From Paenibacillus dendritiformis (lineage in GTDB: Bacteria; Bacillota; Bacilli; Paenibacillales; Paenibacillaceae): DNA of 64,000 nucleotides. Where the stretch lies: assembly GCF_021654795.1 (NCBI RefSeq), contig NZ_AP025344.1, positions 5,572,501 through 5,636,500 of the forward strand, given 5' to 3'. This document shows, piece by piece, positions 42,893-51,242 of this stretch. Numbering within the stretch: position 1 is the first letter of the stretch; each line of letters begins with the position of its first letter. The position numbers and the translations under genes were made by a program. Below the pieces are notes generated by a model that searched no databases, had not been told where the DNA came from, and worked only from the letters and a program-made list of their open reading frames with translations.

Positions 42893-43042
42893 TTATCTCG
42901 TTTCGCGATGAGAAGTATGCTCGTTGCAGAACTTGCAGAATTTCTTCAACTCAATGCGGTCTGGGTGATTGCGCTTGTTCTTTGTCGTCGTGTAGTTGCG
43001 TTGTTTGCAGCTCGTGCAAGCCATCGTAATAATTACCCGCAT
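42893..43042 (-). CDS. rpmG: 50S ribosomal protein L33 (bL33), zinc type
   Basis: 49-aa gene. Translation begins MRVIITMACTSCKQRNYTTT and ends KKFCKFCNEHTSHRETR. Two C-x2-C pairs form the zinc site, so this is the zinc-dependent form (RpmGB-like position in B. subtilis). GGAGGTG lies at a good distance before the ATG. It is 20 bases upstream of secE. Confidence 0.95.
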   Translation of the reverse strand: MRVIITMACTSCKQRNYTTTKNKRNHPDRIELKKFCKFCNEHTSHRETR

Positions 43043-43467
43043 GTAGTACACCTCCTGAAGACACCTTATTGTGATAAGAAGCGTCGAAATTATAGTCTAA
43101 CGAATACGGATACGCCCTCCTGCCCGATGACAGGGAGCTTCCGTTCCCGCAAGCTGAATAAGCCAAGCTTACTCAGTAATACGTACGCATATTTAGGCCT
43201 ACCTAAAACACTTTATCACAAGGGTCAATTGAAGTCAATGAAAAGATAGCGCTGCTGTGGGGTTCGCAGGGCTTCCTCGCTATGCCGTAGAACAGCTGCT
43301 TGCTGGTAAATCCGCTCTCTCGAATCGACTATTATTCATTATTGTGGAATCTGAACAAATCTAAACCTGCGACGATGAGGCAATCGACAGACAAGGCGAT
43401 AGGGGCGGTCAGCAGAAGGGGAGAGTTGGGCAAAAAAAGAAAGCGTCCGGCCTCTCCTCGCAGAGGG

Positions 43468-43666
43468 TGTTCAAAAAGTCCGCTTGTGATCACGAGCAGC
43501 TCAGGCAGGCAGCATCGAATCTTGCGCTTCCTCTCGGAGAGAGCCAGCTTCGAAGCATGTTTCCAAGAGAAACATTTTAGCCGATCATGCAGCCTCAACT
43601 ACATCCCGATGCTCTTTACTCGTGCTCAAGCAACCTTCCGGCGCGGAGCGCCAGCCTTTTTGAACA
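43468..43666. mobile_element. MITE-like element, 199 bp with 11-bp terminal inverted repeats
   Basis: TGTTCAAAAAG at 43468-43478 is exactly inverted as CTTTTTGAACA at 43656-43666. It has no coding capacity for a transposase and no clear target duplication. It lies 33 bases after sigH. Open frames through it are not gene-like. From memory, similar GTTCAAAAAGTCCGC termini recur in Paenibacillus genomes, but I cannot check copy number here. Confidence 0.6.
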
Positions 43667-43698
43667 AGTTTCTTATAGAAGCCACGGACACTTTTCTT

Positions 43699-44355
43699 CT
43701 ACTCTTCTCCGTCGCCGTCCCGCAGTTCCAGATAGCGCTCCAGCTTGCGCTTGACGCGCTGGAGGGCGTTGTCTATCGACTTGACATGGCGATCCAGGTC
43801 AACGGCAATCTCCTGATAGGATCGGCCATCCAAATACAACATTAGCACTCTGCGCTCAAGATCGCTCAAAATCTCGGCCATCTTGTCTTCCAGTCCGACG
43901 AATTCTTCCTGATTGATAATCAACTCTTCGGGATCCGACACGCGGGAGCCTCCGATAATATCAAGAAGCGTGCGGTCCGAATCCTCATCATAGATCGGCT
44001 TGTCCAAGGATACATAGGAGTTCAATGGAATATGCTTCTGGCGCGTTGCCGTCTTGATTGCGGTAATGATCTGCCTCGTGATGCACAGTTCGGCAAACGC
44101 CTTGAATGAAGCCAACTTATCGCCCTTGAAATCCCGGATTGACTTATATAATCCGATCATACCTTCTTGTACGATATCCTCGCGATCGGCTCCTATCAAA
44201 AAATAAGAGCGTGCCTTGGCACGTACGAAATTACGGTACTTGTTAATTAAATACTCTAGCGCTTCGCTGTCTCCCTCACGAACTGCGTCGACGAGAAGTT
44301 CATCCGACAACCGTTCGTACGGACAGGGGGTGCTCAATGCTCTGAGGTCAACACT
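43699..44355 (-). CDS. sigH: RNA polymerase sigma-H factor
   Basis: 218 aa, the same length as the B. subtilis protein. Region 2 has YRNFVRAKARSYFLIGADREDIVQEGMIGLYK (shown in part) and region 4 the helix-turn-helix YQEIAVDLDRHVKSIDNALQRVK. Sigma-H drives early sporulation and competence genes, including spo0A and spo0F. The GTG at 44355 has GGAGGG seven bases upstream; the in-frame codon at 44385 does not. The 656 bases after it, up to rpmG, hold only the MITE-like element and a putative rpmG promoter area. Confidence 0.95.
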   Translation of the reverse strand, partial: SVDLRALSTPCPYERLSDELLVDAVREGDSEALEYLINKYRNFVRAKARSYFLIGADREDIVQEGMIGLYKSIRDFKGDKLASFKAFAELCITRQIITAIKTATRQKHIPLNSYVSLDKPIYDEDSDRTLLDIIGGSRVSDPEELIINQEEFVGLEDKMAEILSDLERRVLMLYLDGRSYQEIAVDLDRHVKSIDNALQRVKRKLERYLELRDGDGEE

Positions 44356-44494
44356 CACTAGCAATCCCTCCGGCCTGCAACGCAATTCACCGTCACATCA
44401 CAAATGATAGATTCAGTATATATGAATCTATCTCGCACCGTCAACCAAGGAAAGCCTTATCCGGCGCGGAATTCCAGCTATTCGACAAATTGTC

Positions 44495-45034
44495 CTAATC
44501 TTCTTCCCCCCGGCGCATCCGTTCGAGCTTCAGCAGTTGGTCGAGGCTGAGCTTTCCTTCCAGCGGATTGCGCTTCACCGGCTTCGAGGCATGCTCGCGA
44601 ATCCGGCTCTCCACCTCCCGCCTCGATTGCTCCACGATGATCCGAAGCTCGCGTGCCGATATCCGCAGCGCGCCGAGGCCGAGGACGACGCGCTGCTCTG
44701 TCATATCCGAAGTGGCAACATAGATCTGGCGCCGGCGATGGGAGAGCTCCTTGACAAGACGCTCGATGCATTCGTCCGCCGTCTCCTTCTCCTTCGTGAA
44801 GTAGACTTCGATCTTGCCCTGGGTATAGGTAGCCCCCAGACCGGGGACGCGGTAGGCGTCAAAGACGGCGATGACCCGCCGGCCGGAATACGCCTGGTAT
44901 TCCGCCAGGTTGTCCAGCAGGCGGTCGCGCGCGTCCTCGAGCCTCCGGTCTGCCAGCTGCTTCAGCTCGTGCCAGGCGCCGATCATATTGTAGCCATCGA
45001 CCAACAGCACGTCGCGCCAATCTTGCTGGCGCAT
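44495..45034 (-). CDS. rae1: NYN/PIN-domain endoribonuclease Rae1 (YacP)
   Basis: 179 aa. The NYN fold carries LLVDGYNMIGAW, AVFDAYRVPG and VATSDMTEQ, the acidic residues expected for metal-dependent cleavage. B. subtilis Rae1 cuts mRNA in the ribosomal A site during translation. The C-terminal basic tail (KLERMRRGEED) is family-like. It starts two bases after rlmB, so it is translationally linked. Confidence 0.9.
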   Translation of the reverse strand: MRQQDWRDVLLVDGYNMIGAWHELKQLADRRLEDARDRLLDNLAEYQAYSGRRVIAVFDAYRVPGLGATYTQGKIEVYFTKEKETADECIERLVKELSHRRRQIYVATSDMTEQRVVLGLGALRISARELRIIVEQSRREVESRIREHASKPVKRNPLEGKLSLDQLLKLERMRRGEED

Positions 45035-45036
45035 TC

Positions 45037-45774
45037 TCAGCCGCGGCGCCGGCGCACGACCTCATACATGAATATCCCGGCGGCGACCGACGCATTTAAC
45101 GAATTGATCTGTCCGGCCATCGGAAGCTTCAGCAGCGCATCGCAGGTCTGCTTGACGAGGCGGCCCATGCCCTTGCTCTCATTTCCGATGACCAGCGCGA
45201 GCGGCATCGTAAACAGGTCCGTCTCGTACAGGTCCTGGGTCGCGGACACATCGGTTCCGACAAGCCAGACGCCCCGCTCCTTCAACTGCTCCATCGTCTG
45301 CGCCAGATTCGTTACCCGCGCGACCGGCACATATTCCACGGCGCCGGCGGATGTTTTGGACACGGTGGCGGTCAAGCCGACCGAACGCCGCTTCGGAATG
45401 ATGACGCCATGCACCCCCGTGCAGTCGGCCGTCCGCAGAATCGATCCGAGATTATGCGGATCCTCGATCTCGTCGAGGATCAGGAGGAACGGCGTCTCTC
45501 CCTTCGCCTCCGCCCGGGCGAGGATGTCGTCCACCTCCACATAGCCGTAAGCGGCCACCTGGGCGACGACCCCTTGATGCTGAACGCCCTCGGCCATCTG
45601 ATCGAGCTTGCGCTTGTCCACGGTCTGAACGATGACGCCCGCCTTCTTCGCTTCGGCGGTAATCGGCTGCGTCAGATGCTTCTGCGCGTTGTCCGCAATC
45701 CATATTTTATGAATGGTACGGCCGGAGCGGAGCGCCTCGGTGACCGAGTGCTTCCCGGCAATGTATTCTTCCAT
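45037..45774 (-). CDS. rlmB: 23S rRNA 2'-O-methyltransferase, TrmH/RlmB family
   Basis: 245 aa. A small substrate-binding N-terminal domain precedes a SPOUT methyltransferase domain with DPHNLGSILRTAD, IGNESKGMG and the knot-forming LNASVAAGIFMYE. RlmB methylates G2251 of 23S rRNA in E. coli; in B. subtilis the YacO orthologue is assigned to the same group. It belongs to the cysS-mrnC-rlmB-rae1 operon. Confidence 0.92.
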   Translation of the reverse strand: MEEYIAGKHSVTEALRSGRTIHKIWIADNAQKHLTQPITAEAKKAGVIVQTVDKRKLDQMAEGVQHQGVVAQVAAYGYVEVDDILARAEAKGETPFLLILDEIEDPHNLGSILRTADCTGVHGVIIPKRRSVGLTATVSKTSAGAVEYVPVARVTNLAQTMEQLKERGVWLVGTDVSATQDLYETDLFTMPLALVIGNESKGMGRLVKQTCDALLKLPMAGQINSLNASVAAGIFMYEVVRRRRG

Positions 45775-45927
45775 GTCTCTGCTGCCTCCCGTAATTGTTG
45801 CTTCCTATTGCCTCTCACTGCTTATTCCGGGTTGTACCGGCTGTCGCGGCCGGGCCGGCTTGGGCGAATGTTCGCCTCCGGAGCGGGCATCCAATTCCCG
45901 CTCCCCCGGCCACTTCGCCGCTATCCT

Positions 45928-46410
45928 TTAATCGGGCTTCCCGCGCGCACCCGCTTGTGACGGCGCTTCCTCCCCATCCGGCGCCTGCACGATGATCTCG
46001 GCCAGCTCCCGAATTCGGTCGCCGCGGCCGATAAAGTACAAGTAGCCGAACAGCGCCTCCAGCGCCGTCGCCTGGCGGTACTCATTCACATTGGCGCTCT
46101 TCGGCACCGCGGACTTGGCATTGCGCCCCTGGCGAACGATGTCCGCCTCCTCCGCCGTCAGCATCGGCGCAAGCCGCGCAAGCGCCCGCGCCTGCGACTT
46201 GGCCGACACGTAGCGTGTCGCCTGCCGGTGCAGCACCTGCGGCCGGTGGTTCGGCATCGAGATGAGATACTGCCGGATCGCCATCTCATAGACCGCATCG
46301 CCCATATACGCCAGCACGATCGGCGGCAGCAGCTTCGGCTCCTTCGCCGGCGGGTAAGGGAACAGCCATGTCCCTCCCGCCTCTGCGCCGTCCGGGCGCA
46401 CGGCATTCAT
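45928..46410 (-). CDS. mrnC: Mini-ribonuclease III
   Basis: 160 aa from the chosen ATG. It is an RNase III catalytic domain with no double-stranded-RNA-binding domain (LAYMGDAVYEMAIRQYL and the later EALFGYLYFIG). Mini-III matures 23S rRNA in B. subtilis. The start is uncertain. ATG 46410 follows GAGGAACAGGGA, while ATG 46485 overlaps the cysS stop as ATGA. The extra residues between them are not conserved. It is followed by 153 bases without a gene before rlmB. Confidence 0.88.
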   Translation of the reverse strand: MNAVRPDGAEAGGTWLFPYPPAKEPKLLPPIVLAYMGDAVYEMAIRQYLISMPNHRPQVLHRQATRYVSAKSQARALARLAPMLTAEEADIVRQGRNAKSAVPKSANVNEYRQATALEALFGYLYFIGRGDRIRELAEIIVQAPDGEEAPSQAGARGKPD

Positions 46411-46481
46411 TCCCTGTTCCTCATTGTCATTCCTCACGTCTGTTGCTCCGTCCTTTGTATCCGGCTGCACTCGCGGCTCCC

Positions 46482-47900
46482 TCATTTGCGGCGCCAACGG
46501 ATGCCCTGCGGCGTATCTTCCAGGATGATGCCCTGAGCGGTCAACATATCGCGAATCTCATCGGCGCGCGCCCAGTTCTTCGCCTGGCGCGCTTCGGCGC
46601 GCTCCTGAATCAGGCGGTCGATCTCCTCGTCAAGCAGTTCCTCTTCCTCCTGCTCCGGTACGAGCCCGAGGACATTGTTCATCGCCTCGAGCGCATCGAG
46701 CAGCGCTTGCAGATTCGCCGTCCGCCGTTCGTCCTCGCTTCCCTGCTGCATCGTGCTGTTCGCCAGGTTCACCCAATCGAACATGGCCGTAATCGCATCG
46801 GCCGTATTGAAGTCGTCCTGCATCTTCGCGTCGAACGTATCGAGGATGCCGGCCAGCTTCTGCTGCAACGCCTCGTCCGGCTCGCGCTCCGCGGTGTCCT
46901 CCGCCGACTTGAGCAGATGGCGTAGATTCTGGACCGCATTGACGATGCGGCCCACGCTCTTCTCGGCCTGCATCATCGCTTCCTCGCTGAAATTGAGCGG
47001 ATTGCGGTAATGGGTGGCGAGGATGAAGTAGCGGATCGCCTCCATTTTGTAACGCGCGCGGAGTTCCTTGACGATGACGCCGTTGCCGAGCGATTTCGAC
47101 ATTTTTTCGTTGTTGATATGAATGTACCCGTTATGCATCCAAATATTCGCGAGCGGCTTGCCGGTCAGCGATTCGGATTGCGCCACTTCGCACTCGTGAT
47201 GCGGGAATTGCAGATCCTGGCCTCCGCCGTGAATATCCAGCGTATCGCCCAAAAACTTGCGCGCCATGGCGGAGCACTCGATATGCCATCCCGGACGGCC
47301 CTCGCCCCACGGGCTCGGCCACGAGATCTCTCCCAGCTTCGCCGCCTTCCAGAGCACGAAGTCTTCCGGATTCTCTTTCCGCTCGTCGACCTCGACCCGG
47401 ATGCCGTGCTGCAGCTCCTCCAGGTTCTGATGGGAGAGCTTCCCGTATTCTTGGAACCGGTTCGTGCGGAAGTAGACATCCTTGCCGGATTCGTAAGCAT
47501 AGCCTTCCTCCACCAGATTGGCGATGAAGGCGATAATTTCCCCGATATGATCGAGCACGCGCGGATTGTGCGTCGCGCGGCGCACGCCGAGGCCATCGAT
47601 ATCCTCATAGAACGCCTGGATGAACCGTTCCGCGATGACAGGCACGGGATCGCCCGTCTCCATCGACTTGCGGATGAGGCGATCGTCCACATCGGTGAAA
47701 TTCACGACATAATTCACTTCATAGCCGATCTGTTCCAAATAGCGCCGCACCACATCGAAGACGATCTGAGGGCGGGCATTTCCGATATGAATATAATCGT
47801 ACACGGTCGGGCCGCATACATACATGTTCACCTTATCCGGATTGACCGGAACGAACGTTTCCTTGCGGCGCGTCATCGTGTTGTAAATCTGAAGCGTCAT
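46482..47900 (-). CDS. cysS: Cysteinyl-tRNA synthetase
   Basis: 472 aa class I synthetase. CGPTVYDYIHIGNARP holds the zinc cysteine and the HIGH-type motif, and KMSKSLGN is the KMSKS loop. The anticodon-binding domain runs to the C-terminus GIRWRRK. It is transcribed after cysE (37 bases apart), so both answer to the upstream T-box, which couples cysteine synthesis and charging. Confidence 0.96.
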   Translation of the reverse strand: MTLQIYNTMTRRKETFVPVNPDKVNMYVCGPTVYDYIHIGNARPQIVFDVVRRYLEQIGYEVNYVVNFTDVDDRLIRKSMETGDPVPVIAERFIQAFYEDIDGLGVRRATHNPRVLDHIGEIIAFIANLVEEGYAYESGKDVYFRTNRFQEYGKLSHQNLEELQHGIRVEVDERKENPEDFVLWKAAKLGEISWPSPWGEGRPGWHIECSAMARKFLGDTLDIHGGGQDLQFPHHECEVAQSESLTGKPLANIWMHNGYIHINNEKMSKSLGNGVIVKELRARYKMEAIRYFILATHYRNPLNFSEEAMMQAEKSVGRIVNAVQNLRHLLKSAEDTAEREPDEALQQKLAGILDTFDAKMQDDFNTADAITAMFDWVNLANSTMQQGSEDERRTANLQALLDALEAMNNVLGLVPEQEEEELLDEEIDRLIQERAEARQAKNWARADEIRDMLTAQGIILEDTPQGIRWRRK

Positions 47901-47937
47901 GTTGAGTTAACCTCCCTGTTTCATGTGCCCGTACGGG

Positions 47938-48627
47938 CTATTGACGTTGCGCAAGCTCTGCGGAGCCCTCGCGGGGGGCCGCCGTCTCCTGCTTGTGCTG
48001 CTCCAGCTCCGCGCGCAGCGCATCGATCTCCCGCTGCATCCCGCGCAGCATATCAATGACCGGATCCGGAAGCTGGGCATGGTTGAGCCGGTCGACGCGG
48101 ATGCCGTCCTGCTTCACGATCCGGCCCGGAATGCCGACGACCGTGCAGTTGGCCGGCACCTCCCGCAGGACGACGGAGTTGGCCCCGATATTCGAATTGT
48201 CCCCGACCTTGAACGACCCGAGCACCTTGGCCCCGGAGGCGATAACGACATTGTTCCCGATCGTCGGGTGTCGCTTGCCTTTCTCCTTGCCGGTACCGCC
48301 AAGCGTGACGCCTTGGTAGATCACGACATCGTTCCCGATCTCGCAGGTCTCGCCGATAACGACGCCCATGCCGTGGTCGATGAACAGCCGTTCCCCGATG
48401 CGGGCGCCGGGATGTATCTCGATGCCCGTAAAGAAGCGGCTCACCTGGGAGATAATGCGGGCGATCGTGAACCAGCGGTGCTTATAGAACCAATGCGCCG
48501 CCAGATGAGCCCAGATCGCGTGCAGGCCGGAATAGGTAAAAATCACTTCAAATCGGCTGCGTGCCGCCGGGTCGTTCTCGAATACGGCCCGGATGTCGGA
48601 TTGCATTCTTCGGTAAATGCGTCGCAT
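47938..48627 (-). CDS. cysE: Serine O-acetyltransferase
   Basis: 229 aa. An N-terminal helical domain precedes the left-handed beta-helix of hexapeptide repeats (IGERLFIDHGMGVVIGE, GKRHPTIGNNVVIASGAKVLG in part). It makes O-acetylserine for cysteine synthesis. I chose the ATG at 48627 (MRRIYRRMQSDIRAV) because AGAGGGGGA precedes it. The in-frame ATG at 48720 would read into the 13-bp repeats and is not family-like. It is first gene after the T-box leader. Confidence 0.94.
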   Translation of the reverse strand: MRRIYRRMQSDIRAVFENDPAARSRFEVIFTYSGLHAIWAHLAAHWFYKHRWFTIARIISQVSRFFTGIEIHPGARIGERLFIDHGMGVVIGETCEIGNDVVIYQGVTLGGTGKEKGKRHPTIGNNVVIASGAKVLGSFKVGDNSNIGANSVVLREVPANCTVVGIPGRIVKQDGIRVDRLNHAQLPDPVIDMLRGMQREIDALRAELEQHKQETAAPREGSAELAQRQ

Positions 48628-48709
48628 GACCCGTCCCCCTCTTCTTTGTCGGCTTGCTTCGTTCATCATACGGTGGTCGGAGAACACGGTGTTCGGGATT
48701 TCCGCATGC

Positions 48710-48812
48710 GTGTACTCCAAATGTGTACTTCAAAAGTGTGCTTCAAACGTACGCTTCAAACGTGGACTTCAAAATGTACTTCAAAAGTGTAGTCCAAGCA
48801 TGCATTCCAAAA
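48710..48812. repeat. Eight in-phase 13-bp tandem repeats
   Basis: Units of GTGTACTTCAAAA and close variants run at 13-base spacing from 48710, with one 12-base unit, at 48710, 48723, 48736, 48749, 48762, 48775, 48787 and 48800. They lie in the untranslated leader between the T-box terminator and cysE. Confidence 0.8.
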
Positions 48813-48861
48813 TGCTGTAAAATTACATGATTTTCATTAACGCCGGCGAGCACCTGAATGA

Positions 48862-48996
48862 ATCCTGCAAATATACAGGAATTCTCGCCGCTTTTGCCGA
48901 GTTTCGCCCTAATCCCGGAAAAATACTGCATTCTAGCAGCAATTTACGCAGATTCCCGCTCCGAGACGAGAAATTGATGCATTTTTGCAGGATCAA
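48862..48996. repeat. Array of three TCCTGCA/TGCAGGA palindromic modules
   Basis: Modules at 48862-48883 (ATCCTGCAAATATACAGGAA), about 48924-48945 (ACTGCATTCTAGCAGCAAT) and 48976-48996 (TGCATTTTTGCAGGAT) are imperfect hairpins spaced 50-62 bases apart. Short GC-rich blocks (CGCCGCTTTTGCCG) lie between them. The same module family occurs at 63365-63550. Confidence 0.65.
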
Positions 48997-49028
48997 TGAT
49001 TTTACAAGGGCCCTTCGAGCCCTTCACA

Positions 49029-49325
49029 CAAAAAATGCCTCCGCAGCCGGTATCGGCTGCAGAGGCGCAAGGCGCGGTTCCACTCTGCATAGACAGCGAT
49101 GAGGCGCCGGCAGCCCTTTGGCAAGGATCCGGCTGCACCAACGGATATCGCTATCCATCTTCACTGTCCCGTAACGCGGACAACCCGCCGCCCCCTACCC
49201 GTGCCGTGGCACGCTCAAGGACGGAGCTTCCGGGCGCAACGCGCCAGCTGCGAACCGGAACGACTTGCAGCCTGCCAGGCCTTGGCTGTCTGCCGCGTCC
49301 TGCCGGTCGTTCTCTCTGTGCGGTT
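49029..49325 (-). promoter_or_regulatory. T-box leader controlling cysE-cysS
   Basis: On the minus strand AGAGTGGAACCGCG (49073-49086) is the T-box sequence. Directly after it a strong terminator stem GCCTCTGCAGCCG/CGGCTGCGGAGGC is followed by TTTTTT (49029-49065). AGAGAG at 49311-49317 marks the stem I base. A TGC (49267-49269 on the plus strand as GCA) is a plausible Cys specifier, judged by position only. Uncharged tRNA-Cys would favour antitermination. Confidence 0.82.
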
Positions 49326-49462
49326 CGGTGTCGCTGGCGCTCTCCCGTTCAACGCCTTTTTTCGGATGATTCGGCTTCCTGTCGTCGATTATTGAGCATC
49401 GTCTAACCTATCGGTACGAAGTCCCGACAATCCCTGCAGTCCCACTAATCCTGATGCTTCCC

Positions 49463-49492
49463 AGTATATCGGATCGGTCCTCCGAATGACAA
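49463..49492 (-). promoter_or_regulatory. Sigma-A promoter of the cysE T-box transcript
   Basis: TTGTCA (49487-49492), 18-base spacer, TATACT (49463-49468) on the minus strand, about 145 bases before the stem I motif. The leader from here to cysE is about 830 bases. Confidence 0.65.
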
Positions 49493-49550
49493 TAAGAAGT
49501 TGGACCCCTAGGCTTTGCGCGGACATTTATGACCCTTGACCGAGGGGGCC

Positions 49551-49666
49551 CGCATTGGCACTCCTCGCCGTAACGGTCCCGCATCTGCACTCCTCGCCGT
49601 GACGATTCCGCATCTGCGCTCCACGCCGTGACGATTCCGCATCTGCGCTCCACGCAGTGCCGGTTC
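49551..49666. repeat. Four 29-bp tandem repeats downstream of gltX
   Basis: Units start at 49551, 49580, 49609 and 49638. Each follows the pattern CGCATCTGCGCTCC then ACGCCGTGACGATTC, with a few substitutions. They lie between the gltX stop and the cysE promoter. No unique spacers separate them, so this is a minisatellite and not a CRISPR. Confidence 0.85.
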
Positions 49667-49729
49667 CCCAGCTACACGCCTAGGCGCTGACAGACCGCCG
49701 GTCCTGCCGCTGCCTGCCCGCCTGCCCGC

Positions 49730-51184
49730 CTACGCGCGTTGATGGAGACGGTTGAGTACGGTTTCTTTGCCGAGCAGCACGATCGTCTCGTTCAGATCCC
49801 GCCCGTGCATCTGGCCGGATACGGCGACACGGACCGGCATGAACAACCCTTTGCCCTTGGCGCCGGTCTCCTTCTGCACTTCCTTCAGAGCCGCCTTGAC
49901 CGTGTCGGCGTCCCATGCCTCCGCCGCTTCAAGCTTGGCGTGCAGCGCCTGCAGCACCGCCGGAACCTGCGGCTCCTCGAGGATGGCCTTGGCCTCTTCC
50001 TCTAGCGCCAGCTCTTCGCGGAAGAACATTTCCGACAGCGCGACGATGTCCGAAGCGCAGGTCATCTGCTCCTGATACAGCTTCACGAGCGCTTTCGACC
50101 ATGCCTGCTGCTCCTCGCTCATCGTCTCCGGCAAGCGCCCCGCCTTCTGCAAGTGCGGAATGGCCAGCGCCGCAATCCGCTCCGGATCCGCCTGCTTCAT
50201 GTATACGTTGTTCAAGTGAGCCAATTTGTTCGTATCGAATACGGCGGGACTCTTCGACAACCGGTTCGCGTCGAAAATCCGAATCAGCTCCTCGCGGGAG
50301 AAAATCTCTTCTTCACCTTCCGGCGACCAGCCAAGCAGCGCGATGAAGTTCAGCATCGCTTCCGGCAAATAACCGAGCTGCTCGTACTGCTCCATGAACT
50401 GGATAATCGACTCGTCCCGCTTGCTCAGCTTCTTCCGGTTCTCGTTTACGATGAGCGTCATATGCCCGAATACCGGCGCTTCCCAGCCGAACGCTTCGTA
50501 GATCATCAATTGGCGCAGCGTATTGGTGATATGATCCTCGCCGCGGAGCACATGCGAGATGCGCATCAAATAATCGTCGAGCACGACCGCAAAGTTATAG
50601 GTCGGAATGCCGTCCTTCTTCACGATGACCCAGTCGCCGGTCGTCTCCGAATCGAACGTAATCTCCCCTTTGACGAGATCGTGGAATGTATAGGAGCGCT
50701 GCTCCGGCACACGGAAGCGGATGCTCGGCTGGCGGCCTTCCGCTTCGAGGCGCGCCCGGTCCTCCGCCGTCAGATGACGGCAGGTGCCCGCATACTTCGG
50801 CGTCTCCCCTCGCGCCATCTGCGCTTCCCGCTCCGCCTCCAGCTCCTCCTCCGTGCAGTAGCAGCGGTAGGCGAGACCGCGCTCAAGCAGCTCATCCACA
50901 TGCTTGTTATAAATATCGAGACGCTCGGTCTGACGGTACGGCCCGTATTCCCCGCCGACATCGACGCTCTCGTCCCAATCCATGCCGAGCCATTTCATAT
51001 ACTTGAACTGATTCTCTTCGCCGCCTTCCACATTGCGCTTCACGTCCGTATCCTCGATGCGGACGATAAAGTCGCCGCCGTGATGGCGTGCAAATAAATA
51101 GTTGAATAATGCCGTGCGCGCATTGCCGATATGCAGATGTCCTGTCGGACTTGGCGCATACCGGACACGAATGTCGTTGCTCAT
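49730..51184 (-). CDS. gltX: Glutamyl-tRNA synthetase
   Basis: 484 aa class I synthetase with RYAPSPTGHLHIGNART (HIGH) and KLSKRDES (KMSKS variant). CYCTEEELEAERE is the family zinc-like region. In Bacillales GltX also charges tRNA-Gln with glutamate for later amidation. The ATG at 51184 (MSNDIRVRYAPS) follows GGAGGGG; the extension to 51229 lies beyond that site. It is last of yacL-ispD-ispF-gltX. Confidence 0.96.
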   Translation of the reverse strand: MSNDIRVRYAPSPTGHLHIGNARTALFNYLFARHHGGDFIVRIEDTDVKRNVEGGEENQFKYMKWLGMDWDESVDVGGEYGPYRQTERLDIYNKHVDELLERGLAYRCYCTEEELEAEREAQMARGETPKYAGTCRHLTAEDRARLEAEGRQPSIRFRVPEQRSYTFHDLVKGEITFDSETTGDWVIVKKDGIPTYNFAVVLDDYLMRISHVLRGEDHITNTLRQLMIYEAFGWEAPVFGHMTLIVNENRKKLSKRDESIIQFMEQYEQLGYLPEAMLNFIALLGWSPEGEEEIFSREELIRIFDANRLSKSPAVFDTNKLAHLNNVYMKQADPERIAALAIPHLQKAGRLPETMSEEQQAWSKALVKLYQEQMTCASDIVALSEMFFREELALEEEAKAILEEPQVPAVLQALHAKLEAAEAWDADTVKAALKEVQKETGAKGKGLFMPVRVAVSGQMHGRDLNETIVLLGKETVLNRLHQRA

Positions 51185-51242
51185 TCGAATTCCCCTCCGG
51201 ACCCATTGCCTAGTCTTGAATCTATCCAATTATGATACCATA

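Noticed and set aside
43332..43598. 88-aa minus-strand protein within and beyond the MITE-like element
   Set aside because: It crosses one end of the repeat, has no binding site, and is better explained as repeat sequence.
48628..48720. N-terminal extension of CysE
   Set aside because: It would be encoded partly by the 13-bp repeats and ignores the good binding site at 48634-48642.
49551..49666. CRISPR array
   Set aside because: Units are directly adjacent with no unique spacers; it is a tandem repeat.
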